16,188 bases of DNA from CAIPSZ01 sp038065015 (GTDB lineage: Bacteria; Patescibacteriota; Patescibacteriia; PEXW01): contig JBBTRU010000030.1 of NCBI GenBank assembly GCA_038065015.1, positions 1 through 16,188 on the forward strand, read 5' to 3'. The position numbers were made by a program, and so were the translations under genes. Positions 6,831 through 12,591 of this stretch are shown piece after piece (the stretch's first letter is position 1; each line of letters starts with the position of its first letter). The notes below the pieces were generated by a model. It was not told the origin of the DNA. It was given only the letters and a program-made list of their open reading frames with translations, and did not search any database.

Positions 6831-7559
6831 ATGGAGGAAAACCCGCCAGTACCAAAGCATTGGTTCAAGCCGCTCATGCTGTTGCTCGGCTTGTTCGTGC
6901 TAACTTTTCTGGTCACCGCCTTTTTTGTGGAAAATCGCCGCGGGATAGTTGGGGAAGATGCGTTCGCGAGTTTGACGAATGGTACCAGCAGCCAGGCCTC
7001 GGTAGGCAATGTGAACACCTCGGTGCGGCCGGCAATCCCGCAGCTCGAAACCGATGACGACCCGTACTTGGGCCCCGCAGAGGCGAATGTCATCGTCGTG
7101 GAATTCATTGATTACCAATGTCCATTTTGCAAGCAAGCCTTCTCGCCGATGCGCGAGCTGGCCTTGGCGTACAGCGACCGGGTGAAATTTATTGTTCGAG
7201 ATTTTCCGCTGACCGACATTCACTCCCAGGCGCAACCGGCAGCCGAAGCCGCCGGGTGCGCGGAAGCGCAAGGGTTGGAAAAATTTTGGGCGTACCACGA
7301 CAAGCTCTACCTCAACCAGGATGCGCTTGCCGAAAATTTGTATCCGATTTTGGCCGAACAAGCCGGACTGGATCGCGCCGCCTTTGCCGCCTGCCTGGCC
7401 AGCGGGGAGCGGAAAGCGGAAATAACTGCGGACTACCTGGATGGCGCAGCCGCCGGCGTGCGGGGAACGCCTACGTACTTCATCAACGGGCGCATCGTGC
7501 AGGGGGTTATTCCGAAAGACAAATTTGCCAAGGTGCTGGATCTGCTCCTGAAGAAGTAG
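6831..7559 (+). CDS. Membrane-anchored DsbA-like thiol-disulfide oxidoreductase (copy 1)
   Basis: A protein of 242 residues. The N-terminal anchor (about 14-33) is followed by a low-complexity linker and a thioredoxin-fold DsbA domain from about 78. The active site is CPFC (97-100) in YQCPFC, and the cis-proline loop is GTPTYF (212-217). A second Cys pair (AGC, AAC) lies in the helical insert. The family is the DSBA-like thioredoxin domain common in CPR genomes. It should oxidise or isomerise disulfides outside the membrane; no DsbB-like partner is in the window. I start it at ATG 6831, not the TTG at 6825, because 6831 is the predicted transcription start. It lies just upstream of rpiB, which has its own promoter. 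It is the most diverged of the three copies here. Confidence 0.9.
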   Translation: MEENPPVPKHWFKPLMLLLGLFVLTFLVTAFFVENRRGIVGEDAFASLTNGTSSQASVGNVNTSVRPAIPQLETDDDPYLGPAEANVIVVEFIDYQCPFCKQAFSPMRELALAYSDRVKFIVRDFPLTDIHSQAQPAAEAAGCAEAQGLEKFWAYHDKLYLNQDALAENLYPILAEQAGLDRAAFAACLASGERKAEITADYLDGAAAGVRGTPTYFINGRIVQGVIPKDKFAKVLDLLLKK

Positions 7560-7563
7560 CCTG

Positions 7564-7572
7564 TGGTATACT
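7564..7572 (+). promoter_or_regulatory. Extended -10 promoter of the rpiB operon (leaderless)
   Basis: TGG-TATACT (hexamer 7567-7572) is followed after six bases by the ATG at 7579, so transcription is predicted to start at the A of the ATG. It lies directly after the stop codon of DsbA-like gene 1. No convincing -35 box was found, as is usual for extended -10 promoters. Confidence 0.65.
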
Positions 7573-7578
7573 TTGCCC

Positions 7579-8028
7579 ATGCTCGTCATCGGTGCTGACC
7601 ACGCGGGATTTTCGCTAAAGGAATTTCTCAAACGAAAGCTCGCCAAAGCCGGCGAGGAGGTTATTGACGTTGGTCCTCGCACACGGAAAAAGGGCGATGA
7701 CTACCCGGTGATTGCCTTGGAGCTGGCCAAGCGCGTGCGCCGCACTACCGGCGGCCGCGGCCTGCTCATTTGCGGCAGTGGCATTGGCATGTCTATGGTG
7801 GCCAACAAGGTTGCCGGCATTCGCGCGGCCAATGCGTGGGAGCCTAATATTGCCCGGCGCAGCCGACAGGAAGAAGATGCGAACGTGCTGGTGCTGCCTG
7901 CAGATTTTATCAGCCGGACGACTGCCGAAAAAATTCTCACGCTCTGGCTCGCCACGCCGTTCAAACGTATTGCTCGCTATCGCCGACGCTTAGGGGAAGT
8001 GCAGCACATCGAACATCACACCACCTAA
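7579..8028 (+). CDS. rpiB: Ribose-5-phosphate isomerase B family protein (RpiB/LacAB)
   Basis: A protein of 149 residues, the normal RpiB length. Family marks are GADHAGF (D7, H8), the anion-binding/catalytic loop CGSGIGMS (C65), and ANKVAGIRAA. It interconverts ribose 5-phosphate and ribulose 5-phosphate in the cytoplasm (non-oxidative pentose phosphate pathway). One oddity: most RpiB/LacA/LacB proteins have R-x-H-N-D/N-A-N after the catalytic loop, where the His helps open the sugar ring. Here the segment reads SRQEEDAN, with Glu at 98 and 99 in place of His-Asn. Catalytic Cys and the D-H pair are kept, so it may act differently or on another sugar phosphate. ATG 7579 is chosen over TTG 7573 because the -10 box ends at 7572. 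First gene of rpiB-rpe-pfkB, with a one-base gap to rpe. Confidence 0.88.
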   Translation: MLVIGADHAGFSLKEFLKRKLAKAGEEVIDVGPRTRKKGDDYPVIALELAKRVRRTTGGRGLLICGSGIGMSMVANKVAGIRAANAWEPNIARRSRQEEDANVLVLPADFISRTTAEKILTLWLATPFKRIARYRRRLGEVQHIEHHTT

Positions 8029-8029
8029 C

Positions 8030-8653
8030 ATGCAGGTTACCCCCGCTCTTCTCGAAACCGACGCAAACGCGCTGAAGCAGAAAGCCACACTGGTAGAAGC
8101 GAACGTGGATATGCTGCAGATTGATGTCGGCGATGGTTCGTTTATACCCACCACGACGGTGCTGCCGCGGGCACTCGGCGAGTTTCGACCCCTGACCAGC
8201 ATCGAAGTGCACCTGATGGTTGCCCACCCCGAACGTTTCGTTGCCGACTGGGTGCACCTGGGCGCAACGCGCGTCACTTTCCATGTGGAATCTGAAGGCG
8301 ATCTGGAACGCTTCATTAGCCAGTGTCGCGAGCTGGATTGCGACGTGACCATTGCACGCAATCCGGGTACGCCACTGGAGAAGCTCGAGCCTTTCCTCGA
8401 CCTGGTGGACGAAGTGATGTTTCTCGGCGTCCAACCCGGGGCGCAGGGCAACCCGTTTATTCCAAGCGTCCTGGACGACATTCAGATTTTTCACAAATCT
8501 TTTCCGGCTGTGCAAATTGCGCTCGATGGCGGCGTGAGTGAGAGCAATATTGCCGCCATTGCCGCCGCCAGCGTTCGCCGGGTCGTTGTTGGCGCTACGC
8601 TCTGGAAGAGTGCTGACCCGGTTGCTATGCTGGTAACACTTTCCAACCCCTAA
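8030..8653 (+). CDS. rpe: Ribulose-phosphate 3-epimerase family protein (diverged active site)
   Basis: A 207-residue TIM barrel, slightly shorter than E. coli Rpe (about 225). Recognisable blocks are LQIDVGDGSFIP (strand 2), IEVHLMV (H61), the GVQPGAQGNPFIP phosphate region, and LDGGVSESNI (D166). The enzyme converts ribulose 5-phosphate to xylulose 5-phosphate using a divalent metal held by His35, Asp37, His68 and Asp177 (E. coli numbering). Here the first His is Gln (Q30) and the next Asp (D32), His (H61) and Asp (D166) are kept. The usual APSIL(S)AD start is TPALLETD, losing the conserved Ser. It could be an epimerase with altered metal binding, or a related sugar-phosphate epimerase. No Shine-Dalgarno; probably translated from the rpiB transcript. 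Confidence 0.8.
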   Translation: MQVTPALLETDANALKQKATLVEANVDMLQIDVGDGSFIPTTTVLPRALGEFRPLTSIEVHLMVAHPERFVADWVHLGATRVTFHVESEGDLERFISQCRELDCDVTIARNPGTPLEKLEPFLDLVDEVMFLGVQPGAQGNPFIPSVLDDIQIFHKSFPAVQIALDGGVSESNIAAIAAASVRRVVVGATLWKSADPVAMLVTLSNP

Positions 8654-8658
8654 ATTCT

Positions 8659-9627
8659 ATGCTCGACGTCATTACCATTGGCAGCGCCACGCAGGATGTG
8701 TACTTGTTCAGTAAGCACTTTCGCAGCATTCGAGACGGCCAGTCGCCCAATGGCCGCGCCGAAGGTTTTGCGCTGGGTTCGAAAACCGAGGTGGAGCGCA
8801 TTTTGATCGAGGTCGGCGGTGGCGCCACAAATGCCGCTGCCACGTTCGTGCACCAAGGGCTACGCACGGCCTGCGCGTGCAAGGTGGGGGATGATGCGGC
8901 AGGCAACGAAGTCGTTCGTGTGCTCCGCAAGCTCAAGATTGGTACCCGCTTTATTGTGCGGGACCATGACGACCACACGGCGCTGGCCACTATTTTCCTG
9001 GGTAAAGACGGCGACCGAACCGCGCTGGTGTACCGCGGGGCGAGCGCGGATTTTACCGAACGCATGCTGCCCTGGCGCCAGCTGCGCAGTCGGTGGTTGT
9101 ATATAACGTCGCTGGGCGGCAATGTGCGCTTTCTTCGTCACGCGCTTGGCCATGCAAAGCGTATCGGTGCAAACGTCGCGGTCAATCCCGGTAAAGCCGA
9201 GCTGGCGCAACGTCCGGCTCTCCTCCGAATTGTACGTAATGCTGCCGTGCTGTTGCTTAACGCTGAAGAAGCGCAACTGCTCTTCCGCGCCAAGGGCCGC
9301 CGTTTGCAGCAGGTAGTTGCCGCGTGGCGCAAGGGGATTGTAGTCGTTACCGAAGGCGAGCGTGGCGCCTGGGCCGTTACGCCCCAGGGGGCATGGCAGC
9401 TCCGCGTGAAACCCGTCCGGGCCGTGGATACCACCGGTGCCGGTGATGCGTTTGGTTCGGCCTTTGTGTCCGCGCTGGCAAAACGCCCGCACGATATTCC
9501 GGCCGCGCTACGGCTGGGGGCAATTAACGGTGCGTCCGTCGTGCAAGTCATTGGCGCAAAACACGGCCTCGTTGACCATCGCATACCCCGCGGGCCGTGG
9601 ATGAAAGTAAGCATTTTACGGGTGTAA
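8659..9627 (+). CDS. PfkB-family carbohydrate/nucleoside kinase
   Basis: A protein of 322 residues. The N-terminal substrate motif GGGATNAA (53-60) and the C-terminal signature DTTGAGDAFGSAF (257-269, catalytic base D263) are both intact, which marks the ribokinase/PfkB superfamily. It transfers phosphate from ATP to a sugar, nucleoside or related alcohol in the cytoplasm. The substrate cannot be read from the sequence. Position after rpiB and rpe suggests ribose or another pentose, or a nucleoside linked to the AMP phosphorylase further upstream; this is inference. Relative to ribokinase there is an insert at about 22-45 (RSIRDGQSPNGRAEGFALGS), which may bear on substrate choice. It starts five bases after the rpe stop without a Shine-Dalgarno and is the last gene of the operon. 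Confidence 0.88.
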   Translation: MLDVITIGSATQDVYLFSKHFRSIRDGQSPNGRAEGFALGSKTEVERILIEVGGGATNAAATFVHQGLRTACACKVGDDAAGNEVVRVLRKLKIGTRFIVRDHDDHTALATIFLGKDGDRTALVYRGASADFTERMLPWRQLRSRWLYITSLGGNVRFLRHALGHAKRIGANVAVNPGKAELAQRPALLRIVRNAAVLLLNAEEAQLLFRAKGRRLQQVVAAWRKGIVVVTEGERGAWAVTPQGAWQLRVKPVRAVDTTGAGDAFGSAFVSALAKRPHDIPAALRLGAINGASVVQVIGAKHGLVDHRIPRGPWMKVSILRV

Positions 9628-9628
9628 A

Positions 9629-9665
9629 TTGGCAACGGTCGCACCGAGCGCGCCAAAAGTTTTTT
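9629..9665 (+). terminator. Possible intrinsic terminator after pfkB
   Basis: TTGGC (9629-9633) pairs with GCCAA (9652-9656), with an inner CGGT/ACCG pair, followed by AAG and six Ts (9660-9665). The stem is short and interrupted, so this is a weak call. It separates the pfkB operon from the next promoter. Confidence 0.4.
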
Positions 9666-9669
9666 GATA

Positions 9670-9698
9670 TTGCAAGGTTCTACAGGGTGTAGTAGAAT
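9670..9698 (+). promoter_or_regulatory. Promoter of dsbA2-lgt
   Basis: A -35-like TTGCAA (9670-9675) and a -10 TAGAAT (9693-9698) are 17 bp apart. Predicted start is near 9705, giving a leader of about 24 nt to the ATG at 9729. AGGA (9722-9725) is only three bases from the ATG, too close for a good Shine-Dalgarno. The spacer carries the operator at 9680-9692. Confidence 0.6.
9680..9692 (+). promoter_or_regulatory. Second predicted BlaI-type operator
   Basis: CTACA-GGG-TGTAG is a perfect 5+5 palindrome with a 3-bp spacer, sitting between the -35 and -10 boxes and touching the -10. It has the same core as the site at 888-900 and shares the following TAG as well. By eye I find no other copy in the window. 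It predicts that the BlaI-like repressor also controls dsbA2-lgt. Confidence 0.65.
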
Positions 9699-9728
9699 AC
9701 CTGCATTCACCTTTTACCCCTAGGACGT

Positions 9729-10514
9729 ATGGCCGACCCGACGACTCCCCAATCCTGGCAGACGCCAGCGACCCCGAGCACGACAAATGCGAGTATTTTT
9801 ACGGGCCCGCCGAAACTCCTGTTTAGCCTTGGGATTATGGTCGGCGTGGCAGCCGTGAGCTTGCTCGGTTTTTTGCTCTCGTTTAGCGCGTACCGTAATG
9901 CGGTGGATGGTGGCACGACGAAGACGGCCGTTACAAATACGAATACTGCCGCGGATACAACTGGCGGCACGCCCAGCCCCACCACCCCGGTGGACGTGAA
10001 GGTGGACGAGAAAAATGACTGGATAACCGGCAACAAGAACGCCAAGGTTACCTTGGTCGAGTTCAGCGATTTCCAGTGCCCATTCTGCAGCCAGTTTAAA
10101 CCAGCGGTGGACCAAGCCTTGGCCGAGTACAAGGATAAAATTCGGGTTGTGTACAAGCACTACCCGCTCTCCAGCATCCACCCCATGGCCGCGAAAGCCG
10201 CCGAAGCAGCCGAATGCGCGGGTGACCAGAAAAAATTCTGGGAAATGCACGACAAGCTCTTCGCCAACCAGGCAACGCTTTCTGTAGACAATTTTAAAGT
10301 CTGGGCAAAAGAACTTGGATTGAAAGAATCAACGTTCAACAGCTGCTTGGACGGCGGGAAGAAAGCAACCAAAGTTGCGGCCGACCAAAAGTACGGTGAC
10401 ACCGTGGGGGTGACGGGTACGCCGACCAGCTTCGTCAACGGCTATCCGGTGCAAGGGGCGCAGAGTTACGACTTTGTGAAGAACCTCATCGACCAGGAGC
10501 TCGCGAAAATCTAA
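9729..10514 (+). CDS. Membrane-anchored DsbA-like thiol-disulfide oxidoreductase (copy 2)
   Basis: A protein of 261 residues. A Pro/Thr-rich cytoplasmic N-terminus of about 28 residues is followed by one membrane helix (about 30-53), then a long Thr/Asn/Pro-rich linker (60-90) and a DsbA/thioredoxin domain. The active site is CPFC (117-120) in FQCPFC; the cis-proline loop is GTPTSFVNG. Two further Cys (AECAGD and NSCLDG) match those in copy 3, so a second structural disulfide is likely. It acts outside the membrane in oxidative folding. It is close to copy 3 (shared VxxYKHxPL and KFWEMHDKLF blocks), so the two look like duplicates around lgt. A predicted BlaI-type operator in its promoter links it to the copper operon. 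lgt follows after five bases. Confidence 0.92.
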   Translation: MADPTTPQSWQTPATPSTTNASIFTGPPKLLFSLGIMVGVAAVSLLGFLLSFSAYRNAVDGGTTKTAVTNTNTAADTTGGTPSPTTPVDVKVDEKNDWITGNKNAKVTLVEFSDFQCPFCSQFKPAVDQALAEYKDKIRVVYKHYPLSSIHPMAAKAAEAAECAGDQKKFWEMHDKLFANQATLSVDNFKVWAKELGLKESTFNSCLDGGKKATKVAADQKYGDTVGVTGTPTSFVNGYPVQGAQSYDFVKNLIDQELAKI

Positions 10515-10519
10515 GCAGC

Positions 10520-11341
10520 ATGTTCGGCTGGCTCACCAGCGCGCCACCGAATCCGATCCTGCTCACCCTGGGCGCGGTGCAATTGCGCTGGTACGGGGTG
10601 AGCTTGGCATTGGCATTACTTGCCGGGGTCATGCTGGCGCAGCACCTGGCCAAGCGGGTCGGTATTGCCCGAGAGCGTATCGTTGACTTGGCACTCGTTG
10701 CTACCATTTGTGCCATTGTCGGTGCGCGCCTGGTGCATGTGCTTAATGATTGGACATACTACCGCATGCACCTGGCCGATATCCCGCAGCTCTGGAAAGG
10801 CGGACTGGCCTTCCACGGCGTGTTGCTGGGCGGGTTGCTCGCGGCCTGGCTGTACGCCCGCTGGAAGCGGCTCAACGTTGTGCTCTTGGCCGATGTGCTG
10901 TTCCCCGCGCTGGCACTCGGGCAGGTTATTGGCCGATGGGGCAACTGGTTTAACCAAGAGCTCTACGGCAGGCCTACCAATGTTGCCTGGGCAATTCCCA
11001 TTGACCCCCTGCATCGGCTTGCAGGCTACGAGGCGCTCACCCGTTTCCACCCGCTGTTCCTCTACGAGATGCTTGGGAACGCGGTGATTCTCGGCCTTCT
11101 GCTTTACCTCTGGCACCGGCCCGTCCGCCAAGATGGCGCGTCGGGCAGGCCCACCCGACGTACTGGAGATGTCGCGGCTGCGTACCTTATCCTCTCACCA
11201 AGTCTGCGCTTTGGTCTCGACTTTCTCCGCTTGGAACAGCCGATGATCGGACCAGTAACGAACGCGCAGATCTTTAGTATTCTCCTCATTCTCGCCGGGC
11301 TCGCTCTGGCTTTCACACGAAGCCGACGTCCGCTACACTAA
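10520..11341 (+). CDS. lgt: Prolipoprotein diacylglyceryl transferase
   Basis: A protein of 273 residues with about seven hydrophobic spans. The Lgt signature is present as GRWGNWFNQELYG (138-150; the family form is G-R-x-G-N-F-x-N-x-E), and the loop with the functionally important His is AFHG (98-100). Other conserved pieces are HPLFLYEML and LRFGLDFLR near the C-terminus. It transfers diacylglycerol from phosphatidylglycerol to the lipobox Cys of prolipoproteins at the membrane, the first step of lipoprotein maturation. No protein in this window has a lipobox, so its substrates are elsewhere. It is cotranscribed with DsbA-like copy 2 (five-base gap, no Shine-Dalgarno). Its stop codon overlaps the -10 box of copy 3. 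Confidence 0.95.
   Translation: MFGWLTSAPPNPILLTLGAVQLRWYGVSLALALLAGVMLAQHLAKRVGIARERIVDLALVATICAIVGARLVHVLNDWTYYRMHLADIPQLWKGGLAFHGVLLGGLLAAWLYARWKRLNVVLLADVLFPALALGQVIGRWGNWFNQELYGRPTNVAWAIPIDPLHRLAGYEALTRFHPLFLYEMLGNAVILGLLLYLWHRPVRQDGASGRPTRRTGDVAAAYLILSPSLRFGLDFLRLEQPMIGPVTNAQIFSILLILAGLALAFTRSRRPLH
11334..11339 (+). promoter_or_regulatory. Possible -10 box of DsbA-like gene 3
   Basis: TACACT lies 15 bases before the ATG at 11355 and overlaps the lgt stop. The predicted leader is about 8 nt. No clear -35 box. CTACA here is a lone half of the operator motif, without the TGTAG half. Confidence 0.4.
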
Positions 11342-11354
11342 CCGCACACAACCT

Positions 11355-11990
11355 ATGGCACAACACTTTCGCTGGGGACTCTGGGGCAGCATATTCGCGC
11401 TCGTTCTGGTCGGTGGCGGGATTACTTTTGCCGTGACTCGTGGGCCGAAGGTCACGTACGAGAACATTGACAGCCCGCGGCCCGTGCACGGGAACGCGAG
11501 CAGTAAAGTTATTTTGCAGGAATTTTCCGATTTCCAGTGCCCGGCCTGCGGTGCAGCAGCTCCTTTTGTGCAGCAGCTGGTAGAGAAGTACGGCGCGACC
11601 GTGCGTTTTGAGTACAAGCACTTTCCGCTTACCAAGATTCACGTGAATGCCTACAACGCCGCACTGGCCAGCGAGTGCGCTAATGACCAAGGCAAGTTTT
11701 GGGAAATGCACGACAAACTCTTTAGCAACCAAACCAAGCTGAGCAGCGCGGATTTAAAGCAGTACGCGCAGGAGTTGAGTTTGGATACCACAAAGTTCAA
11801 TGCCTGTTTGGACACGCGGGCAGAAAAATCTGTTGTTGATGCGGAGATCAAAGAGGGGACAGCCAAGAACGTGCAAGGTACGCCCACGTTTTTCCTCAAC
11901 GGCACGGCGCTGCAGTTCTCCAGCTACGCCGACCTCGAGGGCATTGTCCGTGCCGCAACCGGCGGCACCAAGCAGGGGCCGGTGCAGTAA
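11355..11990 (+). CDS. Membrane-anchored DsbA-like thiol-disulfide oxidoreductase (copy 3)
   Basis: A protein of 211 residues, the shortest of the three copies. One N-terminal membrane anchor (about 8-27), almost no linker, then the DsbA/thioredoxin domain from about 45. The active site is CPAC (62-65), whereas copies 1 and 2 have CPFC; the dipeptide between the cysteines tunes the redox potential in this family, so function may differ. The cis-proline loop is GTPTFFLNG. The extra Cys pair (SECAND, NACLDT) matches copy 2. The C-terminus (ATGGTKQGPVQ) is polar and probably disordered. It lies directly after lgt and may be read from the same transcript or from its own weak promoter. The start context is CTATGGC, with no Shine-Dalgarno. 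Confidence 0.92.
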   Translation: MAQHFRWGLWGSIFALVLVGGGITFAVTRGPKVTYENIDSPRPVHGNASSKVILQEFSDFQCPACGAAAPFVQQLVEKYGATVRFEYKHFPLTKIHVNAYNAALASECANDQGKFWEMHDKLFSNQTKLSSADLKQYAQELSLDTTKFNACLDTRAEKSVVDAEIKEGTAKNVQGTPTFFLNGTALQFSSYADLEGIVRAATGGTKQGPVQ

Positions 11991-11997
11991 TTTTTTT
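11958..11997 (+). terminator. Possible terminator overlapping the end of DsbA-like gene 3
   Basis: ACCGGC (11958-11963) can pair with GCCGGT (11978-11983), or GCACC with GGTGC nearby, and seven Ts follow the stop codon (11991-11997). The T tract starts several bases after the stem, so the fit is imperfect. Confidence 0.35.
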
Positions 11998-12057
11998 AGA
12001 CTTTACGGTTGCATGCACCCCAATGTGTTGCACCCGTTCGATTCTCATTTTTTCGTC

Positions 12058-12094
12058 AGTCCTCTCGCTGCCACGATGTGGCATCGCGAGGACT
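12058..12094. other. Strong hairpin abutting the tRNA-Leu 3' end
   Basis: The arms 12058-12074 and 12078-12094 form a 17-bp inverted repeat with two mismatches and a 3-base loop. It ends exactly at the last A of the tRNA's encoded CCA. There is no T tract on the 3' side in either direction, so it is not a classic terminator; RNA 3' processing or stabilisation is possible. The stretch 11998-12057 holds nothing else that I recognise. Confidence 0.6.
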
Positions 12095-12180
12095 GGTGCC
12101 GGGAGAGAGAATCGAACTCTCATGACCTTGCGGTCGCAGGATTTTGAGTCCTGTGCGTCTACCAGTTCCGCCATCCCGGC
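12094..12180 (-). tRNA. tRNA-Leu (anticodon CAA)
   Basis: On the - strand the acceptor arms GCCGGGA and TCCCGGC pair over 7 bp. The anticodon stem CAGGA/TCCTG encloses the loop CTCAAAA, so the anticodon is CAA (reads UUG). A long variable arm (CGACCGCAAGGTCAT) marks a class II leucine tRNA. The T arm is GAGAG-TTCGATT-CTCTC. CCA is encoded (12094-12096). It is the last tRNA of a three-gene transcript, one base after the Met tRNA. Confidence 0.95.
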
Positions 12181-12181
12181 A

Positions 12182-12258
12182 TGGTAGCGGGGGCCGGAGT
12201 TGAACCGGCGACCTTGGGCTTATGAGTCCCACGCTCTAACCAACTGAGCTACCCCGCC
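12182..12258 (-). tRNA. tRNA-Met (anticodon CAT), elongator type
   Basis: The - strand acceptor arms GGCGGGG and CCCCGCT pair with a G1-U72 wobble. The D loop has the normal GG, the anticodon loop is CTCATAA (CAT), and the T arm is GCCGG-TTCAACT-CCGGC. CCA is encoded. Position 31/39 is an A-G mismatch. CAT can also be a lysidine-modified tRNA-Ile2; the sequence alone does not settle this. It is not the initiator, which is the tRNA at 12372-12446. Confidence 0.9.
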
Positions 12259-12275
12259 AAACGAGTTGTTACGAC

Positions 12276-12331
12276 AGAAGCCGTACAGCCAGGATACCAT
12301 GTCGCATTCTGGCACTGGCTCTACGGCTTCT
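12276..12331. repeat. Long inverted repeat between the two Met tRNAs
   Basis: AGAAGCCGTA (12276-12285) pairs with TACGGCTTCT (12322-12331), then after a C-C mismatch AGCCAG (12287-12292) pairs with CTGGCT (12315-12320), making a 16-pair stem over a 22-base loop. A second, smaller hairpin follows at 12346-12364 (core CACGGT/ACCGTG, 3-base loop). The 113-bp tRNA spacer holds no ORF of note. In the tRNA precursor these hairpins could guide processing. Confidence 0.6.
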
Positions 12332-12371
12332 TTTGGTATCGCGAGGTCACGGTTTTACCGTGGCTTCGTGT

Positions 12372-12446
12372 TGGGTGCGGGAGGGGGATTTGCACCCCCG
12401 ACCTCCGGATTATGAGCCCGGCGAGCTGCTACTGCTCCATCCCGCG
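12372..12446 (-). tRNA. Initiator tRNA-fMet (anticodon CAT) with unusual D and T loops
   Basis: The first base C1 faces A72 unpaired, the hallmark of bacterial initiator tRNA, and the next six pairs (GCGGGA/TCCCGC) are intact. The anticodon arm is CCGGG-CTCATAA-TCCGG, carrying G29-G31 as initiators do (31/39 is G-T here). The variable part AGGTC also matches E. coli tRNA-fMet. Oddities: the D loop is only 7 bases (AGTAGCA) and lacks the normal GG, and the T loop is TGCAAAT instead of TTCAAAT, so position 55 is G. The discriminator is C. CCA is encoded (12372-12374). It is the first gene of the tRNA transcript. Confidence 0.9.
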
Positions 12447-12496
12447 TAGCGCGGCGTCGAATGCAAAGTGCCGCGTCTCATTTACGTTGCTGAATT

Positions 12497-12526
12497 AGAA
12501 TAGTGAAAAAACAGGCTTTTTGTCAA
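12497..12526 (-). promoter_or_regulatory. Promoter of the tRNA operon
   Basis: Read on the - strand: TTGACA (12526-12521), an 18-bp spacer, and TATTCT (12502-12497). The predicted start near 12490 leaves about 44 nt before tRNA-fMet, including a GCGGC...GCCGC hairpin. It is back to back with the + strand promoter at 12531. Confidence 0.7.
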
Positions 12527-12530
12527 GCCG

Positions 12531-12559
12531 TTGACGGCCAGTCGGTTTGGGCGTACACC
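12531..12559 (+). promoter_or_regulatory. Promoter of the small unknown gene at 12592
   Basis: TTGACG (12531-12536) and TACACC (12554-12559) are separated by 17 bp, with a predicted start near 12566. Its -35 box lies four bases from the -35 of the divergent tRNA promoter, so the two may affect each other. Confidence 0.5.
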
Positions 12560-12591
12560 GAAGGTAGTAAACATCAACAGAGGAGGCTTGC

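Noticed and set aside
12058..12094. Hairpin after tRNA-Leu as an intrinsic terminator
   Set aside because: The T run (12048-12053) is on the wrong side for + strand and reads as A on the - strand. No U tract follows the stem in either direction.
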